DNA of 12,114 bases, from NCBI GenBank assembly GCA_035601815.1, contig DATNNN010000010.1:1-12114 (forward strand), read 5' to 3'. This DNA comes from DATNNN01 sp035601815. Its GTDB lineage: Bacteria; Pseudomonadota; Alphaproteobacteria; Rhizobiales; Xanthobacteraceae. Of the stretch, positions 1-6,439 are shown piece after piece. How positions within the stretch are numbered: position 1 is the stretch's first letter; the number at the start of each line of letters is the position of its first letter. The notes beneath the pieces were generated by a model. That model was not told the DNA's origin and ran no database searches. It saw only the letters and a list, made by a program, of their open reading frames with translations. A program made the position numbers and the translations under genes.

Positions 1-438
1 GGCGGCGAGTGCCGCCGACGCTCCGCATACCGCGGTCGCTGCTCCCGCCACCGCGCCGAAGCCGGCGCTGAGGCCGAATGCGCGCGCGAGCCAGAACCCG
101 GCGACAAGCGTGAGCGCCATGGCGAGCGCCACCAGCACCGCAGCCCCGATGCCGAGACCGACGATGTCGCCGAGCGCGATGCGGAAGCCGAGCAACGCCA
201 CCGCCCAGCGCAACACGTAACTGGTGCAGAAATCGAGGCCGGGCTCGAAGCGCGGAGCGCTCGCTAGTGGATTGAGCGCGATGCCGAGGATGAGCGCGAT
301 CACCATGGTGGGTGCCGCGAGATAGGGCTGCAACAGAAATCCCGCCACCCATGCCGCAATGGCGAGCGCCACCGCCAGCCCGACACCGGGCGCGGCCGCG
401 AGCGAGGGACTCCGTTCAGAATCGAGCGGTCGGGACAA
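1..438 (-). CDS. YeiH-type putative sulfate exporter family membrane protein, partial (N-terminal part)
   Basis: This is the first 146 residues of a hydrophobic protein whose C-terminus lies beyond the left edge. After a short polar N-terminus there are membrane segments at about residues 18-38, 43-58, 73-90 and 95-118. The segment GIALNPL (about 52-58) and the later VCGASAALAA (137-146) resemble the conserved stretches of the YeiH / Cons_hypoth698 family (PF03601), putative ten-helix exporters whose substrate is unproven. An in-frame stop at 475-477 limits the N-terminus. No ATG lies upstream of the first helix, so the TTG at 438 is the most likely start, but it lacks a clear Shine-Dalgarno and the start is uncertain. 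The gene is divergent from the IclR regulator at 615, which could control it. The family call comes from motif recall only. Confidence 0.72.
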   Translation of the reverse strand, partial: MSRPLDSERSPSLAAAPGVGLAVALAIAAWVAGFLLQPYLAAPTMVIALILGIALNPLASAPRFEPGLDFCTSYVLRWAVALLGFRIALGDIVGLGIGAAVLVALAMALTLVAGFWLARAFGLSAGFGAVAGAATAVCGASAALAA

Positions 439-614
439 CGGGTGCGGCCGGTTTGGGGAATCTCTCCCGAAACCTTAGCGCGCGCCCGCAAAAGCGCAAT
501 TCCGGAGCGTCCCGTCAACAGCCGGTCAGGACTTCCATCCCTTCCGGCAACCGGCGCTCGCGGCGCATCCACTGGTTGTGATAGACATAGGCGGAATCGG
601 GGACGGGGCAATCG
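439..614. promoter_or_regulatory. Divergent intergenic region between the YeiH-like gene and the IclR regulator
   Basis: This 176-bp gap lies between two divergently read genes, so it should hold both promoters. It contains an interrupted palindrome at 450-474 (arms GGTTTGGGGA and TCCCGAAACC, one G-G mismatch, 5-base centre) just upstream of the TTG start of the YeiH-like gene. A GATAGACAT stretch near 580-590 could be a -10 region for the IclR gene, but no matching -35 stands out. IclR proteins commonly bind palindromes in divergent promoters of this kind; that link is inference. Confidence 0.45.
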
Positions 615-1433
615 GTGCGAAAACAAAAAGAGAGCGCCGCGCGAACCGGCGCGCTGCCGACGAAGGATCGTCAATTCGTGACGGCGCTCGCCCGCGGTCT
701 GCAGGTGCTGAAGTGCTTCAGCCCGTCGTCGCCCGAGCTCGGCACCGCCGAGATCGCGCGCATGGTGAAGCTGCCGCAGCCCACGGCCTGGCGCCTCTGC
801 CATACGCTGTTGCAGATGGAGTTTCTCACCACCGTGCCGGGGCAAGACAAGCTCCGCCTCGGCCTGCCGGTGCTCGGTCTCGGCTACACGGTGCTCGCCG
901 CCGACTCCATCACCGAGACGGCAAGGCCTTACATGCAAACGCTGGCCGATCGCTTCCAAGGGACGGTTTCGCTCGCCATCCGCGAGGGTCTGGACATGCT
1001 GTACGTGCAGCGCGTGCACGGCACGGCGATCGTGCGCTCTGACCTTCGCATCGGCTCGCGCCTGCCCCTTGGCTATTCGGCGAGCGGCTGGGCCTATCTC
1101 GCCGGCATCACCATCGAGCGGCAACGCGAGCTCATCGCCGAAATCCGCGCCGCCAGTGGATCGAGCTGGGTGAAGACCGAGCCCAAGTTCCGCGCCGCCG
1201 TCAAGGGCTACAAGAAGCGCGGCTACATCGTGAACAAGGGCTCCTACAACGGCCAGATCAACTCGGTCGGCGTGCCGGTGAAGTCGCGCGACGGCGCCGT
1301 GCGCTTCGCGCTGACCTCGGGCGGCATCGCCAATATTTTCGACGACGAGCGCTTGAAGCGCGCCGGCAACGAACTGCGCGACCTCGCGATCAAGCTCGGC
1401 AACGCGCTGCCGCACGCAAACGGCCACAGCTAG
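615..1433 (+). CDS. IclR family transcriptional regulator
   Basis: This 272-residue protein has the usual length and layout of IclR regulators. A winged helix-turn-helix spans about residues 22-85, with the recognition segment around GTAEIARMVKLPQPTAWRL (43-61). The effector-binding domain runs from about 95 to 262; its segments YVQRVHGTAIVR (130-141), GSRLPLGYSASGWAYLAG (147-164), the GY(K)KRGY stretch (198-204) and GVPVKSRDG (219-227) fit the family. Translation begins at GTG (615) after a G-rich stretch at 600-609 that gives only a moderate Shine-Dalgarno. The effector cannot be read from the sequence. The neighbours suggest local control of the divergent YeiH-like gene; a role in cox control is possible but unsupported. 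It converges with the CYTH-CHAD gene, 32 bp away, with no obvious terminator between them. Confidence 0.93.
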   Translation: MRKQKESAARTGALPTKDRQFVTALARGLQVLKCFSPSSPELGTAEIARMVKLPQPTAWRLCHTLLQMEFLTTVPGQDKLRLGLPVLGLGYTVLAADSITETARPYMQTLADRFQGTVSLAIREGLDMLYVQRVHGTAIVRSDLRIGSRLPLGYSASGWAYLAGITIERQRELIAEIRAASGSSWVKTEPKFRAAVKGYKKRGYIVNKGSYNGQINSVGVPVKSRDGAVRFALTSGGIANIFDDERLKRAGNELRDLAIKLGNALPHANGHS

Positions 1434-1465
1434 TCGGTGCGAATGCCCGGCTGCCAGGTCGGCGG

Positions 1466-3139
1466 CTACGTGGATTTCTTCGGTGCCGAGCGCCGCGCCG
1501 CCTGACGCCGCGGCTTCTTCGCGCGCGGCGCCCGCGCGGGTCTGGCGGTTGCCGGCGGCGTCGCCTTCCAGAACGACTTTGCCGCGCGAAAACGGGCATA
1601 GGTCTTCTTCGCATCCCCCAGGAGGTCGGCCACCTGCGCCTCCTGGTGACCGGCGACGAGGCCGGCCACGAAAATACGGGCGCGGCCGGACTCCTGATCG
1701 AAATAGCGCGGCCCCACGCGGTTCGCGATCTCGGCGGAGAGCGACTTGCGCACCGCCACGTCATTCAGCGCTCCCAGCGCTTCCTGAAATTCCCGGAGCG
1801 CGCCGGTGAACGCCCGCCGCCGCTTGCGCGCGCGCTTGGTCGCGAACAGGCTGGCGAAGAATTCCGTGGCGTAGCGGAGCTTCTTGACCTCTACCCGCAG
1901 CTTGTGACGGGCCGCGTCGTCGAGGCCGGAAAGCGCCCTGCCCTCCTTGCGGATGCGCCGCCTGAGCTTGCGCAGCTGCTCGGCCGCGTGCGCCTCGATC
2001 GGACGCCGCTGGCGCGCCCGCGCCAGCGCATCGGTGTTCGCGCGCCACTGGCCGACCTCCGCCCAGGTGGCGATGCGCAGCACGAGCTCGCGGCAGCGCA
2101 TCGACATGAGCGCCTCGCGCGCCTCGGCGTAGGATTTGAGCCGCCGCCGCCGCAGGTGCTGGTAGAGGGCGTTGATGCTCTTGTCCTGCCGGTGCTGGTC
2201 GCGGATCGGGGCGATGACCTCGTCGATGAAAACGTCGAGATCCCGCGCCGGACCGGTGACCTCGCGCAGCCAGCGCAGCTCGGCCGCGATTGCTTGCGTC
2301 TCCTCGCCCGCGACCACGTCGCGAAACAGCGAGATCGCCGTACGCAGCCGGCGGATCGCGACGCGCAGCTGGTGCAGCGCCTCGGCGTCGCCGTGCGCCA
2401 CCCCGGGGAAGTTGTCGACCAGGTGACGCAAGCATTCGTGCGCGATGAGCCGAAAGCCTTGCGCGGCCGGGATGCGGGCGGGCAGATGAAGGTCGTTGGC
2501 GATGGCGCCGCCGCCCGTCCTTCCTTCTACCAGCGCGTAGCCGCGCGCGGACTTGGTGGCATAGGAAAGCTTCAGCGGCACCGACTCGTTCAGCCGCAGC
2601 GCCAGCTGAAACAAGTCGGCGAGCTTGCCGCGGGTAAGCTCGAGCTCGACCTCCGAGATCGGAAGCGAGGCGCGGCCGGTGTCGATCTTGCCTTGGTCGA
2701 GCGCCACCACGATGTCGGACCGCCCGAAATGCAGCGGAAACGCCGTGCGCGCGATCCTCGTCTCGAACACCGGCTCGAGCGGACCGCGCACCTTCTTTTC
2801 CAGGAGCGGCTCGAGTGCAGTGCCCGCCGCCTTGGAAAGATCCGGCCGCGCGCCTTTGATCTCCGTCTCCCACTCAGCCCGGCGCGCCGGGTCGCTGCCG
2901 TTGAGCGCCTTGATCGTCTGGATGCGCTGCTTGCCCATTTGGCGTACGCGCAACGTAAGCCCGCGCTCGCGCAGGGTCCGGTGGCGATCGTCGTAATAGA
3001 CCGCGTTGAGCCGGCTCTTCACCGACTTGCCAAACGCCGGGCGCAGCAACGGATGGTGGCGGAGCCCGGTCAAGTCGCCGGGCTGCACCAGAAGCTTGAT
3101 TTCCGTCTCTGTCGGAGTGCTATTCGCCTTCCGCCGCAT
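1466..3139 (-). CDS. CYTH and CHAD domain-containing protein (probable inorganic triphosphatase / polyphosphate-binding)
   Basis: The 557-residue protein joins two domains that act on phosphate polymers. The N-terminal CYTH domain (about residues 8-205) begins with the signature ETEIK (E11, E13, K15). It continues with VYYDD and LTLRVRQ (47-67), TIKAL (K78), WETEI (90-94), VALDQGKI (145-152) and EVELEL (163-168), the acidic and basic residues that line the triphosphate tunnel. The CHAD domain (about 228-515) shows HQLRVAIRRLRTAISLFR (256-273), ARDLDVF (298-304), HKLRVEVKKLRYATEFF (412-428) and LGALND (455-460). This architecture matches YgiF-like triphosphatases, and CHAD domains bind polyphosphate. 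A lysine-, arginine- and alanine-rich tail (about 533-557) may bind polyanions. The single ATG at 3139 just before the ETEIK motif sets the start, although no clear Shine-Dalgarno precedes it. It lies 305 bp beyond coxF and is probably a separate transcription unit. Confidence 0.92.
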   Translation of the reverse strand: MRRKANSTPTETEIKLLVQPGDLTGLRHHPLLRPAFGKSVKSRLNAVYYDDRHRTLRERGLTLRVRQMGKQRIQTIKALNGSDPARRAEWETEIKGARPDLSKAAGTALEPLLEKKVRGPLEPVFETRIARTAFPLHFGRSDIVVALDQGKIDTGRASLPISEVELELTRGKLADLFQLALRLNESVPLKLSYATKSARGYALVEGRTGGGAIANDLHLPARIPAAQGFRLIAHECLRHLVDNFPGVAHGDAEALHQLRVAIRRLRTAISLFRDVVAGEETQAIAAELRWLREVTGPARDLDVFIDEVIAPIRDQHRQDKSINALYQHLRRRRLKSYAEAREALMSMRCRELVLRIATWAEVGQWRANTDALARARQRRPIEAHAAEQLRKLRRRIRKEGRALSGLDDAARHKLRVEVKKLRYATEFFASLFATKRARKRRRAFTGALREFQEALGALNDVAVRKSLSAEIANRVGPRYFDQESGRARIFVAGLVAGHQEAQVADLLGDAKKTYARFRAAKSFWKATPPATARPARAPRAKKPRRQAARRSAPKKST

Positions 3140-3444
3140 GCCAAAGGCTAGCTTTCGCCCTTGTCACAAACAACGCGGCGAAGAGTCTGCCGCTTCAGGC
3201 GATTAGCTGTGGGTAGCGGGGATTCAGCTGCAGCCCCATGCCCGTTGGCGTGTGGTATAGCGCCGCTACACCGAGAAACCTTCTTGCGCAACATCGCGGG
3301 CCTCGCGTGGCTGGACGAGGCGAGGTCAGGCCAACTCATCGGCCTCAGGCCACAGCGCTATCGCATCTTCGCCGCCGACGCCGCGCCCAGTGCGTCGAGC
3401 ACCGCAAGAGAAGATCCGGCAGAAGACGAGCGGCTGAGCGGCGC
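3140..3444. other. Intergenic region downstream of coxF, no convincing gene
   Basis: About 305 bp separate the stop of coxF from the start of the CYTH-CHAD gene, both on the minus strand. I find no recognisable protein. Open frames crossing it on either strand run antisense into the neighbours or have no family features. It should contain the end of the cox transcript and the promoter of the CYTH-CHAD gene. I see no hairpin with a T-tract that would be an intrinsic terminator. The only clear structure is the inverted repeat at 3254-3272. Confidence 0.5.
3254..3272. repeat. 19-bp inverted repeat upstream of the CYTH-CHAD gene
   Basis: The arms GGTATAGC and GCTACACC are separated by three bases and match at seven of eight positions, the eighth being a G-T wobble. 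On the minus strand it contains CTATACC, which could serve as a -10 element for the CYTH-CHAD gene about 115 bp downstream, although no good -35 stands in front of it. An operator overlapping a promoter is one reading; chance is another. Confidence 0.35.
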
Positions 3445-4278
3445 TTACGACGCCGCCGCGGCGCCGCGCGAATGTTTGCGTCGCCGCACCGCGACGATCT
3501 CCGCAAGAATCGAGATCGCGATCTCGTCGGGCGTGATCGCCCCGAGATCGAGTCCGGCCGGCGCCTTGAGCCTGTCCAGCTGCTCCGCCGCGACGCCGCG
3601 CGCGGCGAGCGCCGCCTTCAAGGCCGCCGCCTTCTTCCGGCTGCCGACGAAGGCGATGTAATCGGCTTCGACGGCGAGTGCGGCCTGCAACGCGCCTTCG
3701 TCGCCTTTCCCCTGGGTCGAGACCACGACGTAGCGCGCGCCGGCCTCATCGACCGGAAGCGCGTAGCCCTCGATGCGCCGGTCGGCATCGGCGAACGCCG
3801 TCTGCTCCGCCGCCGGCGCGCACACGGTGACCGCGAATCCGGTACGCCGCGCGAGGTCCGCGATCGCCACCGCGACCGGGCTCGAGCCGCAGATCACCAC
3901 ATGCGGACGCGGCAGCACCGGCTCGACGAACACGTCCATGGTGCCCTGGCTCGGGCACATGTTGTTGGCGTAGCGCACGCCGGCGCGCTCGTCGCCGGCG
4001 TCGAGGCCCTGTTCCTGCAGAACGTCCGGCGGCTGCACCGACACCAGGCGCGGCTTGCCGTCGGCGAGCGCCTCTTTCGCCGCCTTCAGCACCGCCGTGC
4101 GCGCGCAACCGCCGCCGATCCAGCCTTCGGTGATCGTGCCGTCGGGCAGGATGATGGCCTTGGCGCCGGCCTTGGCGGCGGTGGCGGCAACCGTCCGCAC
4201 CACGGTCGCGAGCGCGAACGGCTCGCCCTTGGCCTTCATGGTGGAAACGAGATCGAGCAGGTCGGCCGCTTGGCTCAT
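3445..4278 (-). CDS. coxF: CoxF, XdhC/CoxI family CO dehydrogenase maturation protein
   Basis: XdhC-family proteins bind molybdenum cofactor and help insert it, in mature form, into molybdenum hydroxylases. This 277-residue protein has the N-terminal XdhC_CoxI segment FALATVVRTVAAT (21-33) followed by LPDGTITEGWIGGGCAR (44-60), with Cys58 in the family's conserved glycine loop. NNMCPSQG (105-112) precedes the C-terminal Rossmann-type XdhC_C domain, which starts at PHVVICGSSPVA (125-136). AFVGSRKK (209-216) and GLDLGAITPDEIAISILAEI (242-261) are the other typical stretches. The ATG at 4278 overlaps the coxE stop in an ATGA arrangement, implying translational coupling. Position after coxD and coxE supports the name CoxF; CoxI belongs to the same family and is the main alternative, but it is longer in Oligotropha. 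Confidence 0.92.
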   Translation of the reverse strand: MSQAADLLDLVSTMKAKGEPFALATVVRTVAATAAKAGAKAIILPDGTITEGWIGGGCARTAVLKAAKEALADGKPRLVSVQPPDVLQEQGLDAGDERAGVRYANNMCPSQGTMDVFVEPVLPRPHVVICGSSPVAVAIADLARRTGFAVTVCAPAAEQTAFADADRRIEGYALPVDEAGARYVVVSTQGKGDEGALQAALAVEADYIAFVGSRKKAAALKAALAARGVAAEQLDRLKAPAGLDLGAITPDEIAISILAEIVAVRRRKHSRGAAAAS

Positions 4279-5477
4279 CGAATCCTCGCGAGGTACGGCT
4301 CGAGCGCGGCGAGGCTTTCGAGATTATGCGCCGGCGCGAACAAATCCACAAAGGGCAGCGCCGCCCGCATGCCGCGCGCCTCGGGGGCATAGCCCTCCCA
4401 GCCGATCAAAGGATTGAGCCAGATGATGCGCCGGCAGCGCCGCCGCAAACGCTCCATCTCGGCGCCGAGCCGCTCCGGCTCGCCGGTATCGTAGCCGTCC
4501 GACATGATCATCACCGCCGTGCGCGAGTTGATGACGCGTGCCGCGTGCCAGCGGTTGAAGGTGGCGAGACTTTCGCCGATGCGCGTGCCGCCGCCGATCC
4601 CCTGCGCCATCAGCGACAGCCGATCGACCGCGCGCGTGACGTCGCGGTCGCGCAGCGACGCCGACACGTGCGCGAGGCGGGTGTGGAAGATGAAGGCCTC
4701 GGCCTCGCGGAAGGCGTCGACCACGCCGTGCAGGAATCGCACGAAGAACGCGGTGTAGAGGCTCATGGAGCCCGAGGCGTCGAGCAGGATCACGAGTCTG
4801 AGCGGCTTTTTCTTGCGCCGCCGCCAGGCGAGATCGATCGGCGTGCCGCCGTGGCCGATGCTGCGGTGAATGGTGCGCCGCAAATCGAGCCGCCGCCCGC
4901 GCCGGCGCACCTGCTCGCGGCGCACGAGCCGCGCCCGCATGGTGCGGGCGAGGCGTGCGGCGAGCGCGTGGGCCTTCGCCACGTCGTCGGGATCGACGAT
5001 GTGGCGCAGGTCGACGGTGGCGAGCGTCTCGGCGCGCGACGCGCCTTCGCGGCGGCCGCGGCCGTCGGCGGGATGCTCGCCTTCGGGGCCGGCGCGGCGC
5101 TCCACGTGATCGGGTTGGCCGGGCTCGCCTTGCGGCGCGCCGAGGGCGGGGAGCCGCCGCGGCGTTGGCCCGCTCGCGGGGGCGACCCCGCTCAGCTTCT
5201 GCACGCCGCGCATCCCGCGGCCGAGCCAATAGGCGTCGAATATCTCGTTGAAGCGCTCCCAATCGGAGCGCGTGGCGCTGAACAGCGAACGCAGCGCCGG
5301 CTTGAGCATGGCGGGCCGCATGGCCGCGGGCGAGGCGAGGATGGAGAGCGCATCGCGCGTCTCGGCAAGGCCCACGGCGAAGCCGTTGTCGCGCAGCGTC
5401 CGCGTGAAGCCGGCGAGCCGCCGGCGCATGCCGGCGCCTGCGCTCTGATCGGACTCGCGGATCGCGGCGGCCGGCAT
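4275..5477 (-). CDS. coxE: CoxE, VWA-domain protein for CO dehydrogenase metal-centre maturation
   Basis: CoxE-type proteins carry a von Willebrand A domain and work with the CoxD AAA+ ATPase; in Oligotropha this pair is needed to build the copper-sulfur part of the CuSMo centre. The 400-residue protein has an N-terminal helical part (about 17-95), a charged, low-complexity Pro/Gly/Arg linker (about 98-148) and a VWA domain (about 215-395). The metal-ion-dependent adhesion site is intact: DASGSM (233-238), the threonine in GGGTRIG (T298) and SDGYDTG (D327). A longer open frame reaches upstream, but the ATG at 5477 is chosen because GGGAGG lies five bases ahead of it and the extension would overlap coxD. 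It starts 11 bp after the coxD stop and overlaps coxF by 4 bp. Confidence 0.93.
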   Translation of the reverse strand: MPAAAIRESDQSAGAGMRRRLAGFTRTLRDNGFAVGLAETRDALSILASPAAMRPAMLKPALRSLFSATRSDWERFNEIFDAYWLGRGMRGVQKLSGVAPASGPTPRRLPALGAPQGEPGQPDHVERRAGPEGEHPADGRGRREGASRAETLATVDLRHIVDPDDVAKAHALAARLARTMRARLVRREQVRRRGRRLDLRRTIHRSIGHGGTPIDLAWRRRKKKPLRLVILLDASGSMSLYTAFFVRFLHGVVDAFREAEAFIFHTRLAHVSASLRDRDVTRAVDRLSLMAQGIGGGTRIGESLATFNRWHAARVINSRTAVMIMSDGYDTGEPERLGAEMERLRRRCRRIIWLNPLIGWEGYAPEARGMRAALPFVDLFAPAHNLESLAALEPYLARIR

Positions 5478-5482
5478 CCGAT

Positions 5483-5488
5483 CCTCCC
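5483..5488 (-). promoter_or_regulatory. Ribosome binding site of coxE
   Basis: Minus-strand GGGAGG ends five bases before the ATG at 5477 and abuts the coxD stop codon. It decides the coxE start against a longer in-frame extension that overlaps coxD. Confidence 0.85.
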
Positions 5489-6370
5489 TCACGCCACCTT
5501 GCCGAGCAGCCGGTCGCTCACTTCCCGCGTCAGGCGCGCGCGGTCCTCGTGGGTCTTGAGCAGGCAGATGAGGGTCTCGTGCACGGCCTCCGGAGCCGCC
5601 CGCAGGTCGTGCACCTCGAGGCCGGCAAGCGTCGCCGTCCAATCGAGCGTCTCGGCGACGCCGGGGACCTTGCGCAAGTCCTCCTTGCGGATCGCCGCGA
5701 CCATGCGCGCGATCTGCAAGGCAAGCGCGCCGTCGATGCCGGGAAGGCGCGCGAGAATGATGCGTGCCTCGCGGTCAACGTCGGGAAATTCCACATAGTG
5801 GTAGAGGCAGCGCCGCCTGAGCGCGTCGGACAATTCGCGCGTGCCGTTCGAGGTGAGCACCACGCGCGGGATCGACTTCGCCGTGACGGTGCCGAGCTCC
5901 GGGATGCTGACCTGGAAATCCGAGAGCAGCTCGAGCAGGAAGGCTTCGAACTCCTCGTCGGCGCGGTCGACCTCGTCGACCAAGAGCACCGGTGGCTTTT
6001 CGCGGCGGATCGCGGCGAGGAGCGGGCGCTCCAGGAGATACTTCTCCGAGAAGATGTGCTCTTCGATTTGGTCGGCCTTTTCGCCGCCCGCTTCGCGCGC
6101 CTTGATGGCGAGCAGCTGGCGCTGGTAGTTCCATTCGTAGAGCGCGGCGTTCTGGTCGAGCCCCTCGTAGCATTGCAGGCGGATCAACTCCGATCCGTGC
6201 ACGGCGGCGAGCGCCTTCGCCACCTCGGTCTTGCCGACGCCGGCCTGGCCCTCGAGCAGGAGGGGCCGCTTCAGATAGTCCATCAGCCACAAGGCGGTCG
6301 CGAGGTCGCGGTCGGCGACATAGCCGACGGCGATCAGGCGATCAGCGATCTGGTCGCGAGCGAGTGTCAT
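5489..6370 (-). CDS. coxD: CoxD, MoxR-type AAA+ ATPase for CO dehydrogenase maturation
   Basis: This 293-residue protein is a MoxR-family AAA+ ATPase. Walker A is GQAGVGKT (41-48), Walker B is VLLVDEVDRA (128-137) with D132 and E133, and sensor 1 is the asparagine of LTSNGTRE (N175). ALRRRCLYHYVEFP, which follows at about 182-195, matches the arginine-finger segment of MoxR proteins. In Oligotropha, CoxD is a membrane-associated chaperone-like ATPase that acts on apo-CO dehydrogenase in assembling the copper-sulfur bridge; the same role is inferred here. A MoxR ATPase directly followed by a VWA protein is the classic pairing. The ATG at 6370 has only a weak Shine-Dalgarno, and a potential hairpin (6379-6394) lies eight bases upstream, so initiation may be restricted compared with the structural genes. 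Confidence 0.94.
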   Translation of the reverse strand: MTLARDQIADRLIAVGYVADRDLATALWLMDYLKRPLLLEGQAGVGKTEVAKALAAVHGSELIRLQCYEGLDQNAALYEWNYQRQLLAIKAREAGGEKADQIEEHIFSEKYLLERPLLAAIRREKPPVLLVDEVDRADEEFEAFLLELLSDFQVSIPELGTVTAKSIPRVVLTSNGTRELSDALRRRCLYHYVEFPDVDREARIILARLPGIDGALALQIARMVAAIRKEDLRKVPGVAETLDWTATLAGLEVHDLRAAPEAVHETLICLLKTHEDRARLTREVSDRLLGKVA

Positions 6371-6439
6371 ATCGGCTTCGATCTTAGCAGATCGCGGGGT
6401 GGCGCCCCATGCGTGACGCGCCGAGCTAGGGCGCGGCGC
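6371..6439 (-). promoter_or_regulatory. Structured coxL-coxD intercistronic region with three potential hairpins
   Basis: The junctions from coxM through coxL and from coxD through coxF overlap or are separated by about 10 bp, but this one is 69 bp and holds three potential stem-loops in a row. They are a 6-bp perfect stem with 7-base loop at 6417-6435 (CGCGCC/GGCGCG), a 4-bp GGGG/CCCC stem at 6396-6408, and a 6-bp perfect stem with 4-base loop at 6379-6394 (CGATCT/AGATCG). The last lies just upstream of the coxD start. None has a T-tract, so they look like mRNA stability, processing or partial-readthrough structures, not a full terminator. Confidence 0.5.

Noticed and set aside
300..1427. 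Minus-strand open frame of 375 codons over the IclR gene
   Set aside because: It is antisense to a clear IclR regulator and out of frame with the real minus-strand YeiH-like gene at 1-438.
1434..1465. Possible bidirectional terminator between the convergent IclR and CYTH-CHAD genes
   Set aside because: The 32-bp gap has no clear stem followed by a T-tract on either strand.
1646..3151. Plus-strand open frame of 501 codons over the CYTH-CHAD gene
   Set aside because: It lies fully antisense to a gene with intact CYTH and CHAD motifs and has no family features itself.
3161..3661. Plus-strand open frame of 166 codons starting in the coxF/CYTH-CHAD gap
   Set aside because: It has a TTG start without a ribosome binding site, no recognisable domain, and its second half is antisense to coxF. 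The first half is not obviously random, so I keep only a note.
3238..4392. Plus-strand open frame of 384 codons over coxF
   Set aside because: Arg/His-rich shadow of the XdhC-family gene on the other strand.
5478..5642. N-terminal extension of coxE by 55 residues
   Set aside because: It overlaps coxD and reads as low-complexity shadow; the strong ribosome binding site at 5483-5488 marks the ATG at 5477.
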